Shown here piece after piece: positions 53,864 to 62,078 of a stretch of 64,000 bases of DNA (position 1 is its first letter; each line of letters begins with the position of its first letter). Made by a program: the position numbers and the translations under genes. The stretch comes from Altererythrobacter sp. BO-6 (lineage in GTDB: Bacteria > Pseudomonadota > Alphaproteobacteria > Sphingomonadales > Sphingomonadaceae), in contig NZ_CP049259.1 of NCBI RefSeq assembly GCF_011047315.1, positions 1,550,001 through 1,614,000 of the forward strand, given 5' to 3'. The notes beneath the pieces are model-generated. The model saw nothing but the letters and a program-made list of their open reading frames with translations. It searched no databases and had not been told where the DNA came from.

Positions 53864-54922
53864 ATGCCGTCGCCCTCTAGGCGCGTGGCGCAGGCGATCG
53901 ACGCATTGCGCCATGGCTGGCCGGTGGCGTTCGAGGGCGGACCCGTCCTGCTGCCGGCCGAAACCGCCATTGCCGGCGAAGCAAGTTCCGATCGTATGCT
54001 GATTTCGGCGGCGCGGGCGATGACGCTCAAGCTTGCTAACCAGCGCGAGGCAGCCGTGCCGCATGCCCCGGTGCTGATCCGCAGCGGGGAGCGCTTTTCG
54101 CTGACCGAGGCGCGCGCGGTGGCGGACCCGGCGCTCGATCTCGCTAATCCGCTGAAAGGCCCCTTCAAGGCCGAGACGCTCGACTGGCGCGAGATCGCCG
54201 AGGCGGCGCTGGAACTGGCACGGATTGCCGGGATCCTGCCTGCTTTCCTGGTCGACCCGGCAGATGCGGGGGAGGCGGTTGCCATGTCGGCGAGTGACCT
54301 TGCGCAATGGTCTGACCGTTCCGCCCTTCGCATCGCCACCCGCGCACGGCTGCCCGTGGCGGCCTGCGAGACCGCAGAGATCGTCGCCTTCCGCAGCGCT
54401 GACGACATGCGCGAACATGTGGCGCTGGTGATCGGTGCGCAACGCGGCGATGTGGTTCCGCTGGTGCGGCTCCATTCCGAATGCCTTACCGGCGATATAT
54501 TGGGCAGCCTCAAATGCGATTGCGGGCCGCAGCTGGACGCTGCACTGGCCGCGATGGCGGAGGAAGCGGCACAGGGTGGCTGGGGCGCGCTCCTCTATCT
54601 GCGGCAGGAAGGGCGCGGCATTGGCCTCGTCAACAAGTTGCGCGCCTATCGCCTGCAGGATCAGGGCTTCGACACGGTCGAGGCAAACCAGCGGCTCGGT
54701 CTGCCAGATGAAGCGCGCGATTTTCCGACCGCGGCCCGCATGCTGGACCTGCTGGGTGCGCGGCAGGTGCGGTTGATGACCAACAATCCGCGCAAGGTCA
54801 CGGCGCTCGAAGCAGCGGGGATCACCGTTACCGAGCGCGTGCCGCATCAGCTGCCCGACAATCCGCATAACGCGCGCTACCTCGCAACCAAGCGCGACAA
54901 ATCGGGGCATTTGCTCAGGTGA
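53864..54922 (+). CDS. ribA: GTP cyclohydrolase II (riboflavin biosynthesis)
   Basis: A 352-residue enzyme for the first step of riboflavin synthesis. The C-terminal catalytic domain has the zinc site HSECLTGDILGSLKCDCG (three Cys), ALLYLRQEGRGIGLVNKLRA and VRLMTNNPRKVTALEAAGI. The N-terminal 160 residues resemble a degenerate RibB-like or DUF-type domain without clear dihydroxybutanone-phosphate synthase motifs, as in many alphaproteobacterial RibA. The start codon at 53864 lies 2 bp past the xthA stop, so the two genes are probably co-transcribed. Confidence 0.93.
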   Translation: MPSPSRRVAQAIDALRHGWPVAFEGGPVLLPAETAIAGEASSDRMLISAARAMTLKLANQREAAVPHAPVLIRSGERFSLTEARAVADPALDLANPLKGPFKAETLDWREIAEAALELARIAGILPAFLVDPADAGEAVAMSASDLAQWSDRSALRIATRARLPVAACETAEIVAFRSADDMREHVALVIGAQRGDVVPLVRLHSECLTGDILGSLKCDCGPQLDAALAAMAEEAAQGGWGALLYLRQEGRGIGLVNKLRAYRLQDQGFDTVEANQRLGLPDEARDFPTAARMLDLLGARQVRLMTNNPRKVTALEAAGITVTERVPHQLPDNPHNARYLATKRDKSGHLLR

Positions 54923-55036
54923 ACGTGTAAACGTCGAGCGGTAGTGTCATTGTGAATTAGTACAGCAAATCACTCGCATCTGTCTCAGCAGCTCGCCATT
55001 ATGACCGTCTTGTAATTCTTGATCCGGGGACGGCCC

Positions 55037-55747
55037 ATGACAGCAGCAGAAACAAAAAAACTTCAAGCTTCGGTCCGCAATCTCAAGCTGGCGGTGATCG
55101 CGCTCGCTTGTATGCTCACAGTTCTGCTGGCAGGCGGGTTTGCGGCGCCGCAGGATGATGTCATTCGAACGAAGGGTATCGTCATTGAGGACAGTGAAGG
55201 TCGTGCCCGCATTTTGATTGGCGCGCCGGCACCTACAGTGGCGGAACGGCTGCGAACAGATCCTGCTCGGCACAAGGATGCATTTGCCTGGTTGTATCCC
55301 GATGGCGACGTTACACCCGCAAGCAGGCTTAACAACGACACGTTCGGGATCCTCATTCTAGACGAGAAGGGCCACGATCGTGTCGCACTTGGCGCACCGG
55401 TGCCTGATCCGCTCAACGGACGGCGCATTGGTCCGGCATATGGCCTTTCAGTTCATGACGACGACGGGATCGAACGCGCTGGATTCGGCCAGATCAAGGA
55501 CAAGGCCAAGGGCCTCGATCGCGTCGCAATAGGTCTCGATGGCTGGGACGGAGAAGGCGTCATTATTCTCGTCGATGCCGATGGCACGGCCGGCTTGGTC
55601 GCCAACGACAACAAGCAGGGCAAACGCATGTTCACGGGAGTCATCCCAGCCAAGAGCATCGTCAGTCAGGAAGCGACCGAGCGGCGGATGGGCACACTCC
55701 TGACCACGCAGGACGGAGACGAGACCTACCGCCCGGCGACGGAATGA
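55037..55747 (+). CDS. Membrane-anchored protein with repeated D-x-x-G-x-x-R-x-x-x-G motifs, function unknown
   Basis: A 236-residue protein: short cytoplasmic N-terminus, one TM helix (LKLAVIALACMLTVLLAGGF, residues about 18-37), then an extracytoplasmic beta-rich region. Three or four copies of a strand-turn-strand unit are visible: IEDSEGRARILIGAP, LDEKGHDRVALGAPVP, VHDDDGIERAGFGQI and a looser RVAIGLDGWDGEGVIILVDADG. I know no function. The start is the ATG at 55037 with GGGGA upstream; a TTG at 55019 is less likely. The preceding 115 bp is AT-richer than its surroundings and looks like a promoter region. Confidence 0.8.
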   Translation: MTAAETKKLQASVRNLKLAVIALACMLTVLLAGGFAAPQDDVIRTKGIVIEDSEGRARILIGAPAPTVAERLRTDPARHKDAFAWLYPDGDVTPASRLNNDTFGILILDEKGHDRVALGAPVPDPLNGRRIGPAYGLSVHDDDGIERAGFGQIKDKAKGLDRVAIGLDGWDGEGVIILVDADGTAGLVANDNKQGKRMFTGVIPAKSIVSQEATERRMGTLLTTQDGDETYRPATE

Positions 55748-55761
55748 CCTGCCAGCCCCGC

Positions 55762-55968
55762 TCACTCCCCGGAGCGGGGCGGCCTGCCTCGACGCGGCTT
55801 GGCAGTCATTTTCACGTCGATTCCGCGCCGCTCCAGCGCCTCACGCAGAAGCATTTCGATCTGGGCATTGGCGGAACGCAGTTCGGCCGATGCCAACCGC
55901 TCGACCGCGGCATGGACTGCCGGGTCGAGACGGAGGGCAAAGGCCTTCTTTTCCGGAGGCTGGGCCAT
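55762..55968 (-). CDS. Small Arc/CopG-like ribbon-helix-helix protein
   Basis: A 68-residue protein. KAFALRLDPAVHAAVERLA gives the RHH strand and first helix, and NAQIEMLLREALERRGIDV the second helix, followed by a basic tail KPRRGRPPR. This is the Arc/MetJ-like DNA-binding form. It lies 22 bp downstream of the SPFH gene on the same strand, so it may regulate the pair. No toxin gene adjoins it, so I do not call it an antitoxin. Confidence 0.8.
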   Translation of the reverse strand: MAQPPEKKAFALRLDPAVHAAVERLASAELRSANAQIEMLLREALERRGIDVKMTAKPRRGRPPRSGE

Positions 55969-55990
55969 TGGGCGTATGCCTCAAAGCTCC

Positions 55991-56908
55991 CTATTGGTAG
56001 AGCGTGCCGGCGTTCACGACCGGTTGCGCTTCGCGGTCACTACACAGAACCACCATCAGATTGGACACCATCGCGGCGCGCCGCTCGTCATCGAGCTGGA
56101 CGATGCCGTCATGCGCCAGCTTGTTGAGCGCATCCTCGACCATGCCAACCGCGCCGATCACCACCTTCTGCCGCGCTGCAATCACAGCATCGGCCTGCTG
56201 GCGGCGCAGCATGGCACCGGCGATTTCGGGCGCATAGGCGAGGTGCGTCAGACCTGCCTCGTCCACCACGATCCCGGCCACGCGCAGGCGGTCGTTCAAT
56301 TCCGCGCACAGCTCGGCATTGACCACATCGGCACTGCCGCGCAGCGTGGTTTCATCCTCGTCGCTCATATCGTCGTAGGGGTGCCGCGCGCCCACGGTGC
56401 GCAGCCCGGCCTCGATCTGGATGTTGGTGAACTCCTTGTAATCATCGACGTCGAAGGCTGCCTGCGCCGTGTCGGACACGCGCCACACGACGTTGCAGGC
56501 AATCTCGATCGGGTTACCGCGCAAATCGTTGATCTTTACCCGCTCCGAATGGACGTTGTGCGCGCGGGCGGAGATCTTCTTGCGGATCATCCACGGCCAC
56601 ACCCAGCGCAGGCCCTCGCGCCGCTCGGTCCCGCGATATTCGCCGAACAACGTGATCACGACAGCCTGGTTGGGCTGGATCATGAAGAAGCCGGCTGCCA
56701 CCACCATAATGCCGAGGATCGAGCCGAGCAGCCGCATCACGAACATCACCTTCGCCGCTTTGGCCGCACCTTCCGGCGGCGCACCGGACATTAGCGACCA
56801 GATTGCCAGTGCGGTCAGGACAACCAGCACGCCGAGCATGATGTACCCGCTATAGCTATGTGCCGCATGCTCGCGGCTCGTCTTCATTCCCTTAAGTTCC
56901 ACTGTCAT
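55991..56908 (-). CDS. SPFH/Band 7 domain membrane protein (stomatin-like)
   Basis: A 305-residue protein with two N-terminal TM helices (about 23-42 and 55-77), followed by an SPFH domain with [40 protein letters not shown] and [20 protein letters not shown]. The helical end ([20 protein letters not shown], then [11 protein letters not shown]) is typical of the family. SPFH proteins form membrane microdomain scaffolds; the exact role here is not known. It is followed by an RHH protein gene, and an AT-rich dyad sits 26 bp ahead of its start. Confidence 0.9.
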   Translation of the reverse strand: MTVELKGMKTSREHAAHSYSGYIMLGVLVVLTALAIWSLMSGAPPEGAAKAAKVMFVMRLLGSILGIMVVAAGFFMIQPNQAVVITLFGEYRGTERREGLRWVWPWMIRKKISARAHNVHSERVKINDLRGNPIEIACNVVWRVSDTAQAAFDVDDYKEFTNIQIEAGLRTVGARHPYDDMSDEDETTLRGSADVVNAELCAELNDRLRVAGIVVDEAGLTHLAYAPEIAGAMLRRQQADAVIAARQKVVIGAVGMVEDALNKLAHDGIVQLDDERRAAMVSNLMVVLCSDREAQPVVNAGTLYQ

Positions 56909-56930
56909 CGATTCGTACCCCTTTTAAAGA

Positions 56931-56950
56931 TGATATCATAATTATATGAT
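56931..56950. promoter_or_regulatory. AT-rich dyad upstream of the SPFH gene, candidate operator/promoter
   Basis: TGATATCA followed by ATCATA-ATTA-TATGAT (56935-56950), overlapping palindromes in a 30-bp AT-rich island, 26 bp before the SPFH start on the minus strand. It stands out in this GC-rich window and could be the binding site of the linked RHH protein or another regulator. Confidence 0.45.
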
Positions 56951-57064
56951 CTGGGGTCGGTGGCAAGCGAAATCGGCTGGGCGAAAGCGAATTGCGCGAT
57001 CGCCAGCTGCGGGTTATCGCTCGGCAACGCCATTCGAATCTCGCCATCTCAAGGAGACCATTTG

Positions 57065-57337
57065 ATGAGAAAATCCAATCTGCTGCTCGCCGCCGCCGGC
57101 TCGCTGGCACTCGCTGCATGCGGCGGCACCGACGACGCTTCGATGGAAGCCGAAGCGGATACTGTCGAAATGCCGGCTGACACGGCGCTGGAAGACGTCA
57201 CCGAAGAGCCGGTGGCCGACGCCGACGCCAACGCTGAAGATGCTGCCGTGACCGAACAAACGGCGGAAGACGCGGCCAATGCCGCAGCCGATGTGGCCGC
57301 GGCGGCGGAAGCGGCGGCCGCGGCTGCCGAACAGTAA
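57065..57337 (+). CDS. Small acidic lipoprotein
   Basis: A 90-residue lipoprotein: MRKSNLLLAAAGSLALAAC with lipobox LAAC (Cys19), followed by a low-complexity Ala/Asp/Glu/Thr region and an Ala-rich end. Apart from the lipid anchor there is no recognisable domain. An AAGGAG lies 9 bp ahead of the ATG. The function is unknown. Confidence 0.8.
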   Translation: MRKSNLLLAAAGSLALAACGGTDDASMEAEADTVEMPADTALEDVTEEPVADADANAEDAAVTEQTAEDAANAAADVAAAAEAAAAAAEQ

Positions 57338-57373
57338 AGCAGCGATCGGCCCGCCTGGGCCGCGAGCAAACTC

Positions 57374-57410
57374 AAGCGGACGGGTTGCCAAGCGGCGATT
57401 CGTCCGCTTT
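57374..57410 (+). terminator. Possible terminator after the small lipoprotein
   Basis: AAGCGGAC and GTCCGCTT pair perfectly across a 20-base loop, followed by TTTGC. The loop is long and the T tract short, so this is a weak call. Confidence 0.35.
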
Positions 57411-57506
57411 TGCATATCCGCGAGAGGCGCACTGCCACTATCGGCAGGCGACAAGCCAACCCCGTCGCTTGAATGAGCGAAACCGGCCAGAGAGGACAAC
57501 GCACCC

Positions 57507-58685
57507 ATGTCGCAATCCGGAATGGATCCCGAAACCTTCGAACAGTTCATCGAACAGCTCGACCGTTACGTTCGCGAACGGCTGATCCCGGCGGAGCGCG
57601 ATACGATCGAGCATGACCGCGTGCCTGACGACATCCTGCAGGAAATGAAGGATATGGGGCTGTTCGGGCTGACCGTTCCCGAGGAATATGGCGGCGCGGG
57701 CCTCAACACCTCGCAATATGCCCGCACGGTCCGCTGCATGAGCTATGCCGCGCCCGCCTTCCGCTCGATCTTCTCGATCAATGTCGGCATGTTCAATTCG
57801 GCGATCAAGAACGGCGCAACCAACGAACAAAAGGGCGAATGGTGGCCGCGCATTGCCGGGGGCGAGATCGCCTGCTTCGGCCTGACCGAGCCTGGCTCGG
57901 GCTCTGACAGCGCGGCGATGCAGACTTTTGCGAAACCCGATCCCAGCGGCAATGGCTGGGTGCTCAACGGCACCAAGCGCTACATCACCAATGCGCCGCA
58001 CGCCGATGTCGCGCTGATCATGGCGCGCACCGAGAAGGAAGCGCTGCCCAAGAACGCGCATGTCAGCGCCTTCATCGTACCGATGAACACGCCCGGCGTC
58101 TCGACCGGATCGCCCGACAAGAAGATGGGGCAATCGGGCGCACATATCTCCGACATCATCCTTGAAGACGTCCATGTGCCCGGCGAAGCGCTGCTTGGCG
58201 GCGAAACCGGCAAGGGTTTCCGCTTTGCCATGATGAGCCTCGACAATGGCCGGATTTCGGTTGGCGCGGCCAGCTGCGGCTATGCCCGCCGCGCCCTCGA
58301 CAGCGCCTTGCGCTACGCCAATGAGCGCAAGGCCTTCGGCGAGCCGATCGCCAATTTCCAGCTGATCCAGCAGATGCTGGCCGAGAGCGAGACCGAGATC
58401 TACGCCGCCGAAGCGATGATGGCCGATGTCACTGCCCGCGCCGATCGCGGCGAGAACGTCATCACCAAGGCCGCCGCGTTCAAGGTGTTCGCTTCGGAAA
58501 TGTGCGGCCGCGTGGTTGACCGCGTGGTCCAGATCTATGGCGGCGCGGGTTATCTGGCGGAATACGACGCCGAGCGCTTCTTCCGCGATGCGCGCATCTA
58601 CCGCATCTACGAAGGGACGACGCAAATCCTGCAGCTGCAGATCGCCAAGCATATGCTGCGCGAATGGAATGCGGTGCACGGCTGA
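57507..58685 (+). CDS. Acyl-CoA dehydrogenase
   Basis: A 392-residue flavoenzyme with the family motifs FGLTVPEEYGGAGLNTSQYA, CFGLTEPGSGSDSAAMQTFA, GWVLNGTKRYITNAPHADVA and QIYGGAGYLAEYDAERFFRD. The catalytic Glu is in the standard C-terminal position (RIYRIYEGTTQILQLQIAK), unlike the isovaleryl-CoA dehydrogenase at 13-14 kb. Substrate chain length cannot be read. It is the first gene of a four-gene unit; its stop overlaps the start of the CoA-transferase gene (TGATG). Confidence 0.94.
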   Translation: MSQSGMDPETFEQFIEQLDRYVRERLIPAERDTIEHDRVPDDILQEMKDMGLFGLTVPEEYGGAGLNTSQYARTVRCMSYAAPAFRSIFSINVGMFNSAIKNGATNEQKGEWWPRIAGGEIACFGLTEPGSGSDSAAMQTFAKPDPSGNGWVLNGTKRYITNAPHADVALIMARTEKEALPKNAHVSAFIVPMNTPGVSTGSPDKKMGQSGAHISDIILEDVHVPGEALLGGETGKGFRFAMMSLDNGRISVGAASCGYARRALDSALRYANERKAFGEPIANFQLIQQMLAESETEIYAAEAMMADVTARADRGENVITKAAAFKVFASEMCGRVVDRVVQIYGGAGYLAEYDAERFFRDARIYRIYEGTTQILQLQIAKHMLREWNAVHG

Positions 58686-59914
58686 TGTACCAGCTGCTTA
58701 GCGGCCTTTCGATCATCGAGGTTTCCAGTTTCGTCGCCTCGCCCACCGCCGGGCTCTACTGCGCGCAGATGGGGGCCGAGGTGATCCGCGTCGACCACAA
58801 GGCTGGCGGGCTCGACTACAACCGCTATATGCTGACGCGCGAGGGCCGCTCGCTCAGCTGGGAAAACCTGAACCGCGCCAAGAAGTCGGTCGCGCTCGAC
58901 CTGCAGTCGGGCGAGGGGCGCGAGCTGCTGGTCGAACTGGCGGCGAAGACCGGCCAGTGCATCACCAATCTGCCTGAGAAAAGCTTCCTCAGCCATGACG
59001 CCATGGCCGCGCGGCGGCAGGATATGGTCAGCGTACGGATCATGGGCTGGCATGACGGGCGCCAGGCGATGGACTTCACTGTCAACGCCGCCAGCGGCTA
59101 CCCGCTGATGTGCGGGCCGGAAGAATGGGACCCGGCAACTGCCCCGCCGGTCAACCAGGTGCTGCCCGCGTGGGATTTCATCACCGGCGCCTATTGTGCC
59201 TTTGCGCTGCTGGCCGCGCTGCGCCACCGCGATGCGACCGGCGAAGGCAGCGAAGTGCGCGTGCCGCTGGGCGATGTCGCCATCGGCACCATGGCCAATT
59301 CGGGCGCAATGGCCGAAATGCTCTATCGCGGCAGCGACCGCGAGCGGCTGGGCAATGCGATCTGGGGCGCGTTCGGGCGCGACTTCCGCAGCCGTGACGG
59401 CAGACGCTTTATGGTTGCAGCACTGACGCCCAAGCAGTGGGGCGGCCTTGTTGCTGCATTTGGCATCGAACGCGAGATCGCCGCGCTTGAAGCCGAAACC
59501 AGCGTCCGCTTTGCCGATGGGGACACGCCGCGCTTCGTGCATCGCCACCGGCTGTTCGCTCTGTTCCAGCAAGCCGCGGACCGGCATGACTATGACACGC
59601 TGGCCGCGCGCATGGGCGAGCAGGGCTGCACTTTCGAGCGCTATCGCACCATGCACGAAGCCGCCAACGATCCCGTGCTGGTGGCAGACAATCCACTGTT
59701 CGGCCCTTCGCCCGCCAACCCCTCGGGCTTTGCCTATCCCGCGACGCGCAGTTTCGCACATATGCCCGAGAAGCAGGTCAGCGATCCCGCGCCTGCTCCC
59801 TATCTGGGCCAGCACAGCGAAGAAGTGCTGGTCGAGAAGCTAGGGCTTTCGAGCGGGGAGATAGGTCGGCTGGTCGATGCCGGGACTGTGGCCCTTTCGG
59901 ACAAAGACAGATAA
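58685..59914 (+). CDS. CaiB/BaiF family III CoA transferase
   Basis: A 409-residue CoA transferase. Family blocks are LSGLSIIEVSSFVASPTAGL near the start, GAEVIRVDHKAGGLDYNRYM, NRAKKSVALDLQSGEGRELL and VNAASGYPLMCGPEE, then AWDFITGAYCAFALLAALRH. The catalytic Asp expected after the last blocks could be that of AWDFITG. Members move CoA between carboxylic acids. It starts at the ATG 58685, coupled to the dehydrogenase. Repeat element A copy 2 begins 8 bp after its stop. Confidence 0.92.
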   Translation: MYQLLSGLSIIEVSSFVASPTAGLYCAQMGAEVIRVDHKAGGLDYNRYMLTREGRSLSWENLNRAKKSVALDLQSGEGRELLVELAAKTGQCITNLPEKSFLSHDAMAARRQDMVSVRIMGWHDGRQAMDFTVNAASGYPLMCGPEEWDPATAPPVNQVLPAWDFITGAYCAFALLAALRHRDATGEGSEVRVPLGDVAIGTMANSGAMAEMLYRGSDRERLGNAIWGAFGRDFRSRDGRRFMVAALTPKQWGGLVAAFGIEREIAALEAETSVRFADGDTPRFVHRHRLFALFQQAADRHDYDTLAARMGEQGCTFERYRTMHEAANDPVLVADNPLFGPSPANPSGFAYPATRSFAHMPEKQVSDPAPAPYLGQHSEEVLVEKLGLSSGEIGRLVDAGTVALSDKDR

Positions 59915-59921
59915 CCAACAG

Positions 59922-59989
59922 CCGTTCGGTTCGAGCACAGTCGAGAACCGTTGGCGCGAGCGTGTCTCGACTACGCTCGACACGAACGG
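59922..59989 (+). repeat. Palindromic element A, copy 2 (intergenic)
   Basis: 68 bp: a 29-base arm (starting CCGTTCGGTTCGAGC), centre TTGGCGCGAGC, and a 28-base arm ending CGACACGAACGG. The arms are 56/57 identical to copy 1 at 11797-11864 (read on its minus strand), and the centres are unrelated. It fills the gap between the CoA-transferase stop and the thiolase start; its last bases run into GGAGAGAA, which can serve as the thiolase ribosome binding site. Confidence 0.88.
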
Positions 59990-59997
59990 AGAGAAAT

Positions 59998-61224
59998 ATG
60001 AGCCGCAGAGCAGCAATCGTTTCACCGCTACGCACACCGGTGGGCAAATTCGGGGGCGCGCTGGCGCCGCTCAACGCCGGACAGCTGGGTGCGGTCATCC
60101 TGAAAGCCCTGATCGAGCGCAGCGGGATCGACCCCGCGCGGGTCGACGATGTCGTCTTCAGCCAGGGCTATGGCAATGCCGAAGCGCCCGCCATCGGCCA
60201 TTGGAGCTGGCTCGCCGCCGGCCTGCCGATCGAAGTGCCGGGCTTCCAGCTTGACCGGCGCTGCGGCTCGGGTGTGCAGGCGGTGGCGACTGCCGCGATG
60301 ATGGTCGAGACCGGCATGGCCGATGTCGTTGTCGCCGGCGGCTGCGAAAGCATGTCCAATGTCGAGCATTACACCACTGACCTGCGCGGCGGGGTGCGGA
60401 TGGGCGACATGGTGCTGCATGACCGGCTGTCGCGCGGGCGGCTGATGAGCCAGCCGATCGAGCGGTTCGGCGTGATCACCGGCATGATCGAGACCGCGGA
60501 AAACCTCGCCAAGGATTACAGTATCACCCGGGAGGAAGCCGACGCCTATGCCGTGCGTTCGCACCGGAATGCGGCGAAGGCCTGGGAAGAGCGCAAGTTC
60601 GATGCACACCTCGTCCCGGTTGAGATCCCGCAGCGCAAAGGCGACCCGGTAGTGTTCGATCACGACGAGGGATACCGCGCCGATGCGAGCATGGAGACGC
60701 TGGGTAGCCTGCGCGCAATCGACCTCAAGCGCGATCCGGACGCTATCGTAACCGCCGGCAATGCCAGCCAGCAGAACGATGCGGCCGCGGCGTGCCTTGT
60801 CGTGGCGGAGGACAAGCTGGAGGCGCTGGCCCTTGAGCCTACCCTGTGGTTCCACGGCTGGGCAGCGGCGGGGTGCGACCCCAGCCGCATGGGGATCGGC
60901 CCGGTCCCGGCGGTCGAGCGGCTGTTCGCGCGCACCGGCATGGGCTGGAGTGATATCGGCCTGGTTGAACTCAATGAAGCCTTCGCGCCGCAGGTGCTTG
61001 CCGTGCTCAAGGGCTGGGGCTGGTCAGCAGACGACAGCCGGATGGACATGCTCAACGTCAATGGCTCGGGCATTTCGCTGGGCCATCCGATCGGTGCGAC
61101 CGGCGGGCGGATCCTGGCGGACATGGCTGCCGAGATGCATCGGCGCGGGGTGCGCTATGGCCTTGAGACCATGTGCATCGGCGGCGGTCAGGGCATCGCG
61201 GCGATTTTCGAGCGCGCGGCCTGA
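59998..61224 (+). CDS. Acetyl-CoA acetyltransferase family thiolase
   Basis: A 408-residue thiolase. The nucleophilic Cys is in LDRRCGSGVQAVATAAMMVE near residue 89, the His in NGSGISLGHPIGATGGRI, and the second Cys in METMCIGGGQG-like LETMCIGGGQGIAAIFE. The start AIVSPLRTPVGKFGGALAPL is normal. The preferred start is the ATG 59998; the open frame continues upstream only through repeat element A. As part of this operon it most likely does the final cleavage of a beta-ketoacyl-CoA. Confidence 0.93.
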   Translation: MSRRAAIVSPLRTPVGKFGGALAPLNAGQLGAVILKALIERSGIDPARVDDVVFSQGYGNAEAPAIGHWSWLAAGLPIEVPGFQLDRRCGSGVQAVATAAMMVETGMADVVVAGGCESMSNVEHYTTDLRGGVRMGDMVLHDRLSRGRLMSQPIERFGVITGMIETAENLAKDYSITREEADAYAVRSHRNAAKAWEERKFDAHLVPVEIPQRKGDPVVFDHDEGYRADASMETLGSLRAIDLKRDPDAIVTAGNASQQNDAAAACLVVAEDKLEALALEPTLWFHGWAAAGCDPSRMGIGPVPAVERLFARTGMGWSDIGLVELNEAFAPQVLAVLKGWGWSADDSRMDMLNVNGSGISLGHPIGATGGRILADMAAEMHRRGVRYGLETMCIGGGQGIAAIFERAA

Positions 61225-61226
61225 TC

Positions 61227-62078
61227 ATGAGCGAGTGGGACGCATGGATCGGCCGCGAGGCGGTCCAAGCCGATACGCTCGATCCGGCGCTCGCTCGGCG
61301 TTGGTGTGCGACCTTCGACCTAGCCCCGCCGGATGGTGGCGCCATGCCGCAGGGCATTCACCTCTGCCTTTGCACGCCCGAAGCTCCGCAGGCCGCGCTG
61401 GGCGAAGACGGGCACCCAGCACGCGACAGCAGCCCGCAAAGCTTCTTCCCGCCAATCCCGCTGCCGCGCAGGATGTGGGCGGCGAGCGATATCACCTTCG
61501 TGCGGCCGATTGAGATTGGCCAGCAGATCAAGCGAACCAGCCGGATCGCGTCGATTGCCGAGAAGGAAGGCTCGACCGGTCGGCTAGGCTTCGTCGAAGT
61601 CGAGTATGTCACGCTTGCCGATGGCATCGAGGCAGTCCGCGAGATGCAGACGCTGGTCTATCGCGATGCCGTGGCGCCGGATGCGCCGCTCAGCCCGCTT
61701 GAACCGACCGACGGCAAATTAGATGCATCAGCCTGGGATGCGCATCAGGAAATCTTGCCCGATCCGCGGCTGCTGTTCCGCTTTTCCGCGGTGACCTTCA
61801 ACACCCATCGGATCCATTACGATTTGCCTTACGCGCGGGATGTCGAACGTTATCGTGGCCTCGTCGTCCACGGCCCGCTGATGGCCAGCCTGCTGCTGCA
61901 AATGGCCGGCCGCGAGCTGGGCGGGAATGCGCTCAAATCGTTCAGCTTCCGCGCCGTCAGCCCGGCGATCGCCGACGAACCGCTTCACCTGGCCATGCGC
62001 AAGACCGACGATGGCTATGAGTTGGGCACCTTCGCCAGCGACGGTCGCCAGTGCGTAAAGGCCGGCGCGACGATCTAG
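61227..62078 (+). CDS. MaoC-like / FAS1-type dehydratase (mesaconyl-C4-CoA hydratase-like)
   Basis: A 283-residue double hot-dog protein of the HTD2-like class. The N-terminal half has FFPPIPLPRRMWAASDITFV and RPIEIGQQIKRTSRIASIAE. The C-terminal half carries the hydratase motif LFRFSAVTFNTHRIHYDLPY near residues 185-204 (Asn-His-Ile/Asp-Tyr as in MaoC enzymes) and GLVVHGPLMASLLLQM. It hydrates or dehydrates an acyl-CoA; mesaconyl-C4-CoA or itaconyl-CoA type substrates are known in relatives that also sit beside CaiB-like transferases. The start is 2 bp after the thiolase stop. Confidence 0.88.
   Translation: MSEWDAWIGREAVQADTLDPALARRWCATFDLAPPDGGAMPQGIHLCLCTPEAPQAALGEDGHPARDSSPQSFFPPIPLPRRMWAASDITFVRPIEIGQQIKRTSRIASIAEKEGSTGRLGFVEVEYVTLADGIEAVREMQTLVYRDAVAPDAPLSPLEPTDGKLDASAWDAHQEILPDPRLLFRFSAVTFNTHRIHYDLPYARDVERYRGLVVHGPLMASLLLQMAGRELGGNALKSFSFRAVSPAIADEPLHLAMRKTDDGYELGTFASDGRQCVKAGATI

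Noticed and set aside
55762..55968. RHH protein as the antitoxin of a toxin-antitoxin pair
   Set aside because: No small toxin-like gene is adjacent; the neighbour is an SPFH membrane protein.
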